Source of the DNA: Microbispora amethystogenes
GTDB lineage: Bacteria > Actinomycetota > Actinomycetes > Streptosporangiales > Streptosporangiaceae
Direction of reading: 5' to 3'
Assembly (NCBI RefSeq): GCF_016863015.1
Contig: NZ_BOOB01000034.1
Span: 1-64,000, forward strand
DNA: 64,000 nt
The notes below the pieces were generated by a model, which saw only the letters and a list, made by a program, of their open reading frames with translations, was not told the origin of the DNA and made no database searches. The position numbers were made by a program, and so were the translations under genes. Shown here piece after piece: positions 34,679-42,525 of this stretch (position 1 is the first letter of the stretch; each line of letters begins with the position of its first letter).

Positions 34679-35338
34679 ATGCGCGTCAAAGACCTGCCCC
34701 TGGCCGACCAGCCCCGCGAGAGGTTGCTGGCGTCCGGAGCGGCGGCGCTCGCCGACAGAGAGCTGCTCGCCCTGCTGCTCGGCTCGGGCAGCAGGGGCGT
34801 GAGCGCCGTGGAGCTCGCCTCCCAGGTCATCGCCCACTGCGGCGACCTCGGCGAGCTGGCCCGCTCCGAGGCCCACCGGCTGCTCGCCGTGCCGGGGGTG
34901 GGCCCGGCCAAGGCGGCCAGGGTGGCCGCCGCCTTCCACCTCGTACGGCGGGCCCAGGCGGAGCCTGAGCGAAGCCGGATCACCTGCTCGGCCGACATCG
35001 CCTCGGCCGCCGCTCCCCTGCTGCAGGGGCACCCGCGCGAGCGGCTCGTCGTGATCGTCTGCGACGGCCGCGGCGCGGTGCTGCGGCGCTCGGTGCTCAG
35101 CGAGGGCGGCAGCGACCACACACCGGCACCGGTCCGGGACATCGTCACCACCGTCCTCCTCTCCGGCGGGGCCGCCTTCGGCCTCGCCCACAACCACCCG
35201 AGCGGATCGCTCGATCCCAGCCCCGCCGACGTCGAGGTCACCGCCCGCCTCCACGAGGCCGCCGACACCGTCGGCCTCCGCTTCCTCGACCACGTGATCG
35301 TCACCGACACCGCCTGGCGCCGCGTGCCATGGCCATAG
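34679..35338 (+). CDS. radC: RadC-family JAMM/MPN protein
   Basis: 219 aa with CCGGAGG upstream of the ATG. An N-terminal helix-hairpin-helix region (LLAVPGVGPAKAARVAAAF) precedes the JAMM domain with FGLAHNHPSGSLDPSPAD, giving the zinc ligands HxHx and Asp. RadC proteins were once linked to DNA repair, but the true role is unclear. The residue order and length are standard. Confidence 0.93.
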   Translation: MRVKDLPLADQPRERLLASGAAALADRELLALLLGSGSRGVSAVELASQVIAHCGDLGELARSEAHRLLAVPGVGPAKAARVAAAFHLVRRAQAEPERSRITCSADIASAAAPLLQGHPRERLVVIVCDGRGAVLRRSVLSEGGSDHTPAPVRDIVTTVLLSGGAAFGLAHNHPSGSLDPSPADVEVTARLHEAADTVGLRFLDHVIVTDTAWRRVPWP

Positions 35339-35347
35339 TACGTCTAG

Positions 35348-35370
35348 TTGTATTGCCTTGACCAATACAA
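35348..35370. promoter_or_regulatory. Perfect 8+7+8 inverted repeat upstream of the double-GntR genes
   Basis: TTGTATTG-ccttgac-CAATACAA, with a further half-site CAATAC at 35395-35400. The arms are AT-rich, unlike the surrounding DNA, and suit a GntR-type dimer. It probably serves the 35436 gene. Confidence 0.55.
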
Positions 35371-35435
35371 GCTTGAACGTCTGATCAGGCATATCAATAC
35401 AGAGAGGTGCGTAATGGGTCGTCTACGCTTCGAGC

Positions 35436-35918
35436 GTGCTCGACCATGACGGTGACACCCATCTCTACGTGCAGATCGCTGAGATCATCCGGGAGCAGAT
35501 CCAACGAGGCGACCTTGCGCCTGGACGGCCCATCCCGAGTGAGGCCGCCATCCAGAGCGAGTTCGGGGTAGCACGGACGACCGCTCGGCGAGCCGTCCAC
35601 ATGCTGCGCGAGGAAGGCCTGATCTACACGGTGCAGGGCGAGGGCACCTTCGTCGCCGCACCAGACAGCGCGCCGCGGGAACCACGCAAGCTTCCGATGT
35701 ATCGGAAGATCGCCGAGGACATCGTCCAGGAGATCCGGAGCGGAGACCTGCAACCTCGGCGTCCCGTACCGAGCGAGACGGCTTTGGTGCAGAGATACGA
35801 GGTGGCACGCGAGACGGTCCGCAGGGCGATCGGCCGCCTTCGCGATCAGGGCTGGGTCTACACCGTCCCTCAACGAGGGACCTTTGTCTCAGCAGAGGAC
35901 AAGTGGCCGGAGGATTAG
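35436..35918 (+). CDS. GntR-type protein made of two winged-helix domains, no effector domain (copy 1)
   Basis: 160 aa, GTG start. Residues 8-75 and 88-155 are each a full GntR winged helix: GRPIPSEAAIQSEFGVARTT and RRPVPSETALVQRYEVARET, each ending in a GTFV beta wing. No UTRA, FCD or other ligand domain is present. TACGCT sits six bases before the GTG, so the mRNA may be leaderless. A possible 11-codon leader frame (35414-35449) with GAGAGG upstream overlaps the start. Base composition is visibly less GC-rich than neighbours, suggesting transfer. The 35964 gene has the same layout. Confidence 0.85.
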   Translation: MLDHDGDTHLYVQIAEIIREQIQRGDLAPGRPIPSEAAIQSEFGVARTTARRAVHMLREEGLIYTVQGEGTFVAAPDSAPREPRKLPMYRKIAEDIVQEIRSGDLQPRRPVPSETALVQRYEVARETVRRAIGRLRDQGWVYTVPQRGTFVSAEDKWPED

Positions 35919-35963
35919 CGGGTTTCCTTCGTCTAGTCGTCTGGGCCTGTCTAGAGTCGACCC

Positions 35964-36443
35964 ATGTTCGACCGCGAGGGTCCGGTACCCGTCTACAAGC
36001 AGATCGCCGAACTCATCCACGCGCAGATCCGTCATGGCGAGTTGATCGAGGGCGACGCCATCCCGAGTGAGGCGGAGATGGAAGCGGAGTACGGCGTGGC
36101 TCGCGCCACGGCACGGCGAGTTACCCGGGAACTGAGGGAACTCGGCCTCGTTCAGACCCAGCCAGGTCTGGGAACCTTCGTCGGCGACGGCACTGTCTAC
36201 CGTCCCCGACGGAGACCGCTGCTCTACGAGGAGATGGCGAAGGAGATCGCAGAACGTATCGAGCGCCGGGAACTGAAGACGAATCGGCCGATCCCAAGCG
36301 AGAAGTCGCTCATGCAGCAGTGGGGCGTGGCCAAGGCAACGGTGCGGCAGGCCGTCAAGTTCCTCCGGGACCAGGGATACGTCTTCACCGTCCCCCATCG
36401 CGGCACGTACGTGTCCTCGCCGGAGAACTGGCCGAAGGACTGA
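35964..36443 (+). CDS. GntR-type protein made of two winged-helix domains, no effector domain (copy 2)
   Basis: 159 aa. It repeats the plan of the preceding gene: two winged helices (GDAIPSEAEMEAEYGVARAT and NRPIPSEKSLMQQWGVAKAT), each ending with GTFV or GTYV, and a similar C-terminal end (ENWPKD against DKWPED). TAGAGT is followed by six bases and then the ATG, matching the spacing before copy 1 and pointing to a leaderless transcript. The two copies are diverged but clearly related. Targets are unknown. Confidence 0.85.
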   Translation: MFDREGPVPVYKQIAELIHAQIRHGELIEGDAIPSEAEMEAEYGVARATARRVTRELRELGLVQTQPGLGTFVGDGTVYRPRRRPLLYEEMAKEIAERIERRELKTNRPIPSEKSLMQQWGVAKATVRQAVKFLRDQGYVFTVPHRGTYVSSPENWPKD

Positions 36444-36557
36444 CCGGGCATGGCGTGCGAGGCCGCCTGACGCTCGATCTCCGTACGCCGAATTGCGTAC
36501 GCGCGGGGACATCCGGGGGCGGATGCCGGGGCGGGGCGGGCCTGCGAGGCTGCGGCC

Positions 36558-37199
36558 ATGCGGAGACGGACGCCATGGCTGATGTTGATCGTCGCGGTGG
36601 TCGCCGCTTCGGTGCTGGTCTACCCGTACCTGGGTCTCGACATCGACGACAGCCGCCTCGACGTGGGCGGCAGCCTGCACTACTACGTCCTGGTGGGCCA
36701 TATCGCGACCGCCGCCGTCGCGCTGGTGCTCGGTCCCCTGCAGTTCGTGCCGCGGGTGCGGGCCCGCCGGCGGATCCACCGGACGATCGGCCGGGCCTAT
36801 CTTCTCGCCGGTGTGCTGCCGTCCGCGGCGGCCACGATCCCGGTCGCGATGTGGTCGGGCCGCGTCGTGACGCAGATCGGCCTCACGACCGCGGCCGTCC
36901 TGTGGCTGGTCACCGGTGGGCTCGCGTTCCGGGCCGCCCGCCGGCGTGACTTCGTGAGCCATCGCGACTGGATGACGCGCAACTACGCGCTGACGTTCCT
37001 CGCGGTGACGTCGCGCGTCCTCGTTCCCCTGCTCCTGCTGGCCCAGATCCCCTTCCGCGGCGCCGGGGCGGTGGGAGAGCTCGCGACCTCGATGATCCCG
37101 ATCGGGCAGACGCTGGGCTGGATCGTCAACCTGGTCGTGGCCGAGGGCATCATCAGACGGCGGACTCGCGTACCCGAAGCCCGGCTAGACCGTGTCTGA
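36558..37199 (+). CDS. DUF2306-family membrane protein
   Basis: 213 aa with about six hydrophobic helices. The family pattern is visible in LHYYVLVGHIATAAVALVLGPLQFVPRVRARRRIHRTIGRAYL (seen in parts) and SHRDWMTRNYALTF, whose His and Arg residues are conserved in DUF2306 and may bind haem or a quinone (speculative). Its 3' end overlaps the convergent MarR gene by 15 bases. Confidence 0.82.
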   Translation: MRRRTPWLMLIVAVVAASVLVYPYLGLDIDDSRLDVGGSLHYYVLVGHIATAAVALVLGPLQFVPRVRARRRIHRTIGRAYLLAGVLPSAAATIPVAMWSGRVVTQIGLTTAAVLWLVTGGLAFRAARRRDFVSHRDWMTRNYALTFLAVTSRVLVPLLLLAQIPFRGAGAVGELATSMIPIGQTLGWIVNLVVAEGIIRRRTRVPEARLDRV

Positions 37200-37703
37200 G
37201 GTTCTGCCGCCGACTGGTCTCGCGGCGGCGGCGCAGCGGTCCTCGCCGGGCGCCGCCCCGGTGGCGGCGTGCTCCAGCAGCGCCGTGAGGACCCGCCGGT
37301 CCTCGGGCACGAGACCGGAGAGCAGTTCGTCCTCGGCCCGGGCGACGCGCGCGTCGAGCTCGGCGAGGACGCGCCGGCCGTGCTCGGTCGGCACGATGCG
37401 CCGCGCCCGGCGGTCGGCCGGGTCCTGCCGGCGCTCCACGAGATCGCACCCCTCGAACTTGTCGAGCAGGTACGTCATGACGGTGCGGTCGATGCCCAGG
37501 CGGGCGGCGAGCGCGGCCTGTGTGGGCGGGGCCTCGTGCACGACGGCGGAGAGCACCTGGTAGCCGCGCACCCCGTGCGGCAGGTCACGGGAGATGTCCT
37601 CCACGCGCGCGCTCCACTCCCGCAGCAGCACGGCGAGGGCCCACCCGATCACGGATCCCTGCGTGGACGGCGCCGGGGAGCCGGTGGGTTCGCGGTCGGT
37701 CAC
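37185..37703 (-). CDS. MarR-family transcriptional regulator (divergent from the LLM/BBE fusion)
   Basis: 172 aa, GTG start. The winged helix contains PTQAALAARLGIDRTVMTYLLDKFEGCDLVERRQDPADRRARRIV, seen in parts (GIDRTVMTYLLDKFEG; DPADRRARRIVPTEHG). It faces the oxidoreductase gene at 37799 across 95 bases that hold two near-identical 12-base direct elements, so it probably represses that gene in the absence of a phenolic or similar ligand. Confidence 0.9.
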   Translation of the reverse strand: MTDREPTGSPAPSTQGSVIGWALAVLLREWSARVEDISRDLPHGVRGYQVLSAVVHEAPPTQAALAARLGIDRTVMTYLLDKFEGCDLVERRQDPADRRARRIVPTEHGRRVLAELDARVARAEDELLSGLVPEDRRVLTALLEHAATGAAPGEDRCAAAARPVGGRTSDTV

Positions 37704-37741
37704 ACATCCACCCTAACCCGGAATACGCTGTCACCTCGATA

Positions 37742-37785
37742 AGTTGCGTCACATATCGTCTGCTCCACAGATCAGTTGTGACACA
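37742..37785. promoter_or_regulatory. Pair of direct elements between MarR and the LLM/BBE gene
   Basis: AGTTGCGTCACA (37742-37753) and AGTTGTGACACA (37774-37785) agree at 10 of 12 bases and start 32 bases apart, three helical turns. They are candidate MarR sites. Confidence 0.4.
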
Positions 37786-37798
37786 GAGAGGCCCGGCG

Positions 37799-40075
37799 AT
37801 GACGGACTACGGCCACGAGCCGACCTTCGGCACGTTTCTCACCCCGCAGAACCACGATCCGCAGGGGCCGGTCCGGCTGGCGCGGATCTCCGAGGCCGCC
37901 GGGCTCGATCTCGTGACGTTCCAGGACCACCCGTACCAGCCGGGGTTCCTGGACACCTGGACGCTGCTGTCCTGGGTGGCCGCGCGGACGGAGCGGATCA
38001 CGGTCTCGGGCAACGTGCTCAACCTGCCGCTGCGCCCGCCGGCGGTGCTGGCCCGCGCCGCGGCGTCGCTCGACCTTCTCTCCGGCGGCCGGTTCGCGCT
38101 CGGCATCGGCGCGGGCGGCTTCTGGGACGCGATCGAGTCGATGGGCGGCACCCGCCTGACACCGGCCGAGTCCGTGACCGCGCTCGAAGAGGCCATCGAG
38201 ATCATCCGCGGCATCTGGGACGCGGGTGAGCGCCGCATCCTGCGCGTCGACGGGGAACACCACCGCGTCGCGGGGGCCAAGCGCGGTCCGGCGCCCGCGC
38301 ACGACATCCCTATCTGGGTCGGCGCCTACAAGCCGCGGATGCTGCGCCTGGTGGGGCGCGAGGCCGACGGATGGCTGCCCTCTCTCGCCTATCTCAAGGA
38401 CGGCGACCTGCGGCGCGGCAACGAGATCATCGACGCGGCCGCCGAGGAGGCCGGGCGCGATCCGGCGCGGGTGCGCCGCCTGCTGAACATCGGCGGCGAG
38501 GTCACCGAGACCCGCGAGGGTTTCCTGCGGGGGCCGGTCGAGCAGTGGGTGGAGGAGCTGACCGCTCTGGCGCTGGAGGACGGCATCGGCACGTTCGTCC
38601 TCGGCTCGGACGACCCCCGGCTCATCCAGGTCTACGGCGAGGAGATCGCCCCCGCCGTACGGGAGGCGGTGGCGCGCGAGCGGGCCGCCACCGGGACGGT
38701 CCCCGCGGCCGCCCGCCGCGGAGCCGCCGCGATCGCGCTGCGCCGCGACGGGATCGACTACGGCAGGGTCCCGGCGAGCCTCGCGGCCGACGCCGTCGAG
38801 CCCGGCGACCGCGCCTACGAGTCGGTGCGGCACAACTACCTGCGCGCGGGGTCGCCCGGTCTGGTTCTGCGTCCCCGGACGGCCGGCCAGGTCGCCGAGG
38901 GGCTCGCGTACGCCAGGTCCCAAGGCGTGCCGCTCGGCGTACGCTCGGGCGGGCACGGGATCAGCGGCCGTTCCACCAACGACGGCGGCATCGTCCTCGA
39001 CGTCGGCGCGCTCGACACCGTCGAGGTCGTCGACCCGGCCACGCGCCGGGTGCGGCTGGGCGCGGGCGCGACCTGGGGCCAGGTCGCCGAGGCCCTGGTG
39101 CCGCACGGATGGGCGATCAGTTCGGGCGACTTCGGCGGCGTCGGCGTGGGCGGCCTCGCGACCACGGGCGGCATCGGCCTGCTCGGGCGCCGCTTCGGCC
39201 TGACGATCGACCACGTCGTCGCCGCGGAGGTCGTGACCGCCGACGGGCGGGTGCTGCACGCCTCGCGGGAGGAGAACCCCGACCTGTTCTGGGGCCTGCG
39301 CGGCGCCGGGGGCAACCTCGGCGTGGTCACCTGGGTCGAGATCGAGGCGATGGAGCTCGGCGACGTCGTCTTCTCCCAGATGACCCTGGACGCCCGCGAC
39401 ACGGCGGGGCTCCTCGAGCGCTGGGGCGCGGCGGTGGAGAAGGCGCCGCGCGAGCTGACGAGCTTCCTCGTCCTCTCACCGGCGCGCCGCGGCCAGGACG
39501 CCGTCGCCCAGCTCATGACCGTCTACGCCGGCGCGGACACGGAGGCCGCGGTGAGCGAGCTCGAACGGCTCGCCGAGGCCGGCCCACTGCTGGGTCACCA
39601 GGGATATCTGCTGCCCTACTCGGGGGTGGTCCAGCCGGCCGAGAGGCACCACACGGGTGGTGGGGACCCCGCCGTACGCTCCGGCCTGGTCACCCACCTC
39701 GACGGTGACGTGAGCCGCGCGTTCGGGCGGATCGCGAGCTCCCGGTCGTCCTACTTCCTGCAGATACGCGCAACCGGCGGGGCCGCGCACGACCTGGCCC
39801 CCGACGCCACCGCCTATCCGCACCGGCACCAGAACTTCCTGCTCACCGCCATGGGCGCCGCGCAGCCGGCCCTCGACGCCGCGTGGGACGCCGAGGTCGC
39901 GCCGTACACCGACGGCCTCTACCTGTCCTTCGACACCGACACCCGGCCCGAACGGCTGCTCGACGCCTTCGGCGAGGCCGGCCTCGCCCGGCTGCGGCGG
40001 GTCAAGCGCGCCTACGACCCGGACAACGTGTTCCGCGCGAACTTCCCCGTCGAACCGGCGGACGACGTCAGATGA
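37799..40075 (+). CDS. Fusion oxidoreductase: luciferase-like (LLM) flavin domain + FAD-linked BBE-type domain
   Basis: 758 aa; the ATG at 37799 follows AGAGAGG. Residues about 1-300 are a bacterial-luciferase-like monooxygenase (FQDHPYQPGFLDTWTLLSW, SLDLLSGGRFALGIGAGGFW; FMN or F420 type). After a 30-residue linker, residues about 335-758 form an FAD_binding_4/berberine-bridge-like oxidase: RSGGHGISGRSTNDGGIVLD carries the His that binds FAD covalently, and DPDNVFRANFPV is the typical end. The Cys used for bicovalent FAD attachment is not seen (SGDFGGVGVGG). Two flavin chemistries on one chain suggest linked oxidation of one substrate. A divergent MarR gene probably controls it. The 3' end overlaps the facing gene by eight bases. 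Confidence 0.88.
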   Translation: MTDYGHEPTFGTFLTPQNHDPQGPVRLARISEAAGLDLVTFQDHPYQPGFLDTWTLLSWVAARTERITVSGNVLNLPLRPPAVLARAAASLDLLSGGRFALGIGAGGFWDAIESMGGTRLTPAESVTALEEAIEIIRGIWDAGERRILRVDGEHHRVAGAKRGPAPAHDIPIWVGAYKPRMLRLVGREADGWLPSLAYLKDGDLRRGNEIIDAAAEEAGRDPARVRRLLNIGGEVTETREGFLRGPVEQWVEELTALALEDGIGTFVLGSDDPRLIQVYGEEIAPAVREAVARERAATGTVPAAARRGAAAIALRRDGIDYGRVPASLAADAVEPGDRAYESVRHNYLRAGSPGLVLRPRTAGQVAEGLAYARSQGVPLGVRSGGHGISGRSTNDGGIVLDVGALDTVEVVDPATRRVRLGAGATWGQVAEALVPHGWAISSGDFGGVGVGGLATTGGIGLLGRRFGLTIDHVVAAEVVTADGRVLHASREENPDLFWGLRGAGGNLGVVTWVEIEAMELGDVVFSQMTLDARDTAGLLERWGAAVEKAPRELTSFLVLSPARRGQDAVAQLMTVYAGADTEAAVSELERLAEAGPLLGHQGYLLPYSGVVQPAERHHTGGGDPAVRSGLVTHLDGDVSRAFGRIASSRSSYFLQIRATGGAAHDLAPDATAYPHRHQNFLLTAMGAAQPALDAAWDAEVAPYTDGLYLSFDTDTRPERLLDAFGEAGLARLRRVKRAYDPDNVFRANFPVEPADDVR

Positions 40076-40688
40076 GGGCCATGGCCTTCTCGGCCAGGCC
40101 GGCCGGGGCGGTCTTCGGGCTGCCGGCGGCGAAGGGGGGCTGGGGGTCGTACTCGATGGCGAGCTGCACGGACTGCGCGGTCTCCTCGTCGCGCATCGCG
40201 GCCAGCAGGGTGAGGGCCATGTCGATGCCCGACGACACGCCGGCCGCCGTCACGATCTTCCCGTCGGTCACCACGCGCTCGCTGACCGGCTCGGCGCCGA
40301 ACCCGGCGAGCTGGTCGAGCCATCCCCAGTGGGAGGTCGCCTTCCGGCCCGTCAGCAGTCCGGCCGCGCCCAGCAGGAAGGACCCGCTGCACACGGAGGT
40401 GGTCCACCGCGTCTGCTCGTGCGCCCGCGCGATCCAGCCCAGCAGCGCGGAGTCGGACAGCGCCTCGATCGTCCCGGGCCCTCCGGGCACGACGATCACG
40501 TCCGGCTCGGGCAGGTCGGCGTACGACGCGGTGGCCGCGAGGCTGAGGCTCCCCCGGTCGTCGAGCACCGGCCCCGGCTCGGCCGCGACGAACGTGACCG
40601 TGCAGCCGGGCGCGAAGGCCAGCACCGTGTACGGTCCGACGGCGTCGAGCGCGGTGAACCTCGGATAGAGGGGGATCGCGATGTTCAT
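40068..40688 (-). CDS. DJ-1/PfpI-family protein
   Basis: 206 aa. The nucleophile elbow is TSVCSGSFLLGAAGLL, with Cys in the usual place, and VIVVPGGPGTIEAL and ATSHWGWLDQL surround it. The family includes isonitrile hydratases, glyoxalases and protein chaperones. Its ATG overlaps the stop of the GlxA regulator gene (ATGA), so the pair is co-translated, and that regulator has a related DJ-1 domain. It ends against the LLM/BBE gene. Confidence 0.9.
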   Translation of the reverse strand: MNIAIPLYPRFTALDAVGPYTVLAFAPGCTVTFVAAEPGPVLDDRGSLSLAATASYADLPEPDVIVVPGGPGTIEALSDSALLGWIARAHEQTRWTTSVCSGSFLLGAAGLLTGRKATSHWGWLDQLAGFGAEPVSERVVTDGKIVTAAGVSSGIDMALTLLAAMRDEETAQSVQLAIEYDPQPPFAAGSPKTAPAGLAEKAMALI

Positions 40689-41671
40689 GATCTGCTGTTC
40701 TCCTTCGATCGGAACCGGCGGCGGTAGTCGCCGGGTGAGACACGCCAGTGGCGGCGGAAGACGCGGTAGAGGGTCTCGGGAGCGCCGAGCCCCGTCTCCC
40801 TGGCGACCCTGTCCAGGGGGTGGGCGGTCGTCTCCAGCAGCCGCCGGGCCGCGTCGGCCCTGCTGCGTTCGACGTACCTGCCGGGCGGGACCCCGGTCTG
40901 CTCGGTGAAGACGCGGGAGAAGTGCCGCTCGCTCATCCCCGCCCGCCGGGCGAGCGCGGGCACGCTGAGGTCCTCGGCGGGGTTGGCGTCGACGAACGCC
41001 TGGATCTCACGCAGCGGCTCGGCCCGTGGGACGGCGGCCCGCATGGGGGCGCTGAACTGGCTCTGCCCGCCCGGCCGGTGCAGATACACCACGAGCCCCC
41101 GGGCGACGTTCCGGGCGAGCCGGTGGCCGTGGTCGGCGGCGACGAGCGCGAGGGCGAGGTCGACGCCCGAGCTGACCCCGGCCGAGGTCCACACGTTCCC
41201 GTCCTGGATGTAGATCGGGTCGGCGTCCACCTCGACGTCCGGATAGCGGTCGGCCATCTCCCCCGCCACCAGCCAGTGGGTGGTCGCGCGCCTGCCGCAC
41301 AGCAGCCCGGCCTCCGCGAGGACGAAGCTCCCGTTGCAGACGGAGGCGACCCGGTGTGCCCCGGCGGCCAGCCGGGCAACGCCGCCGATCAGTTCCCGAT
41401 CACCCAGGTGTTCCGGCACGGACAGCCCGCCCACGACGAGCAGCGTGTCGATCGGGCCCGCGACCTCGCCGAGCGCGGTCTCCGCGAGCGTGACGATCCC
41501 GTTCTGCGCCGGTACGGCCCCGGCACGCACGGCCGCCACCTCGACGCGGTAACCCCCCTCGCGGGCGAGCAGGTTCGCGGTCGCGAAGACGTCCGCCGGC
41601 CCGGCCAGATCGAACATCTGGAAGCCGTCGAAGACCACGATGACCACACGCCGGACCGCACGTCGCTGCAT
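40685..41671 (-). CDS. GlxA-type AraC regulator with DJ-1-like sensor domain
   Basis: 328 aa. Residues 1-190 are a DJ-1/glutamine-amidotransferase-like domain (VFDGFQMFDLAGPADVFATA, VASVCNGSFVLAEAGLL, ATTHWLVAGEMADRYP). Residues about 220-325 hold the AraC double HTH (LARRAGMSERHFSRVFTEQT, GLGAPETLYRVFRRHWRVSP). GAGGGT precedes the ATG. It overlaps the DJ-1 gene and likely controls it. A dyad with ATGGCGT arms lies upstream. Confidence 0.92.
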   Translation of the reverse strand: MQRRAVRRVVIVVFDGFQMFDLAGPADVFATANLLAREGGYRVEVAAVRAGAVPAQNGIVTLAETALGEVAGPIDTLLVVGGLSVPEHLGDRELIGGVARLAAGAHRVASVCNGSFVLAEAGLLCGRRATTHWLVAGEMADRYPDVEVDADPIYIQDGNVWTSAGVSSGVDLALALVAADHGHRLARNVARGLVVYLHRPGGQSQFSAPMRAAVPRAEPLREIQAFVDANPAEDLSVPALARRAGMSERHFSRVFTEQTGVPPGRYVERSRADAARRLLETTAHPLDRVARETGLGAPETLYRVFRRHWRVSPGDYRRRFRSKENSRS

Positions 41672-41697
41672 ACCCTCGATGCTCCCGGCGGGGCATC

Positions 41698-41734
41698 ATG
41701 GCGTCAACGACACGGATATTGCACATTACGCCAT
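41698..41734. promoter_or_regulatory. Dyad upstream of the GlxA-type regulator
   Basis: ATGGCGT and ACGCCAT are exact inverted 7-base arms, 23 bases apart, starting 27 bases upstream of the regulator's ATG. A candidate autoregulatory site. Confidence 0.4.
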
Positions 41735-41775
41735 CAGGCCGGCGCGCTCCCGGCGCCGGGCGGAAGCCGCGGAGA

Positions 41776-42273
41776 TCAGTGCGTGTCGAGGTGGGCGTCG
41801 AGGTGGGAGTCGGTGCGCAGGGCCCGGGCGCAGAGGGTCAGACCCTCCCTGAGGGTGCCGCGCATCGTGGTGTCGACCTTGGCGAGCATGACCGTCTCGA
41901 TGTCGTCGAGCGAGCCGTCGCACCGCTGCAGCACCGACACGCCCTCGGAGGTGAGGCGTGCGCACAGCACCCGTCCGCCGGCCGGGTGCGGGTCGCGGCG
42001 GATCAGCCCGCGCCGTTCGAGGTCGCGGATGACCAGGTTCATCGCCTGCGGCGTGACGAAGGCGATGCGGGCCAGTTCCGCCGACGACAGCCCGTCACGT
42101 GTGCGAAGCTCGCTCAGGGCCATGTACTCCGTCGTGGTGACGCCGTGCCGGGCGAGTGAGTCGTCCAGGTGGGCGCGGATGCGACGCTCCAGTCGGAACA
42201 CCAGGTAGCTCAGACGGGGCGCCGGAGCGCTCTGCGGGGCGGCCGGAGGGGTGCGGGAGGCGATCACCAGCAT
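41776..42273 (-). CDS. MarR-family transcriptional regulator
   Basis: 165 aa; the ATG at 42273 has GGGAGG seven bases upstream. The winged helix shows SSAELARIAFVTPQAMNLVIRDLERRGLIRRDPHPAGGRV (seen in parts). The C-terminus ends with a small repeat (DSHLDAHLDTH). A perfect ATCAAGT dyad 45 bases upstream is the likely operator. No target gene is obvious; the esterase on the other side of the dyad is a candidate. Confidence 0.9.
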   Translation of the reverse strand: MLVIASRTPPAAPQSAPAPRLSYLVFRLERRIRAHLDDSLARHGVTTTEYMALSELRTRDGLSSAELARIAFVTPQAMNLVIRDLERRGLIRRDPHPAGGRVLCARLTSEGVSVLQRCDGSLDDIETVMLAKVDTTMRGTLREGLTLCARALRTDSHLDAHLDTH

Positions 42274-42317
42274 GACGATACCTCCCGGCCTCCCGGATGT
42301 AAGTTTCGCACTCCTAT

Positions 42318-42348
42318 ATCAAGTCACTTGATAGCAAAGTGCTTGATA
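42318..42348. promoter_or_regulatory. Candidate MarR operator
   Basis: ATCAAGT-c-ACTTGAT (42318-42332) is a perfect 7+1+7 palindrome, followed by a second half-site CTTGAT at 42342-42347. It lies between the MarR gene and the secreted esterase gene. Confidence 0.65.
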
Positions 42349-42525
42349 TGCAGCTAAAACCTGTTTCGCGTGGACGTGCCCGATCATGGCCCTTCGGGCC
42401 ATCTCTTGACCACTGGCCATACCTCCTCATATACCGGCTGACGTCATGTTTTGCCAACGCACGGCGCTTCCGTAAAAGGCGCGCCGGAAAGCGGGACCTC
42501 CGCACGTCCAGCAGAGGAGGAGCGA

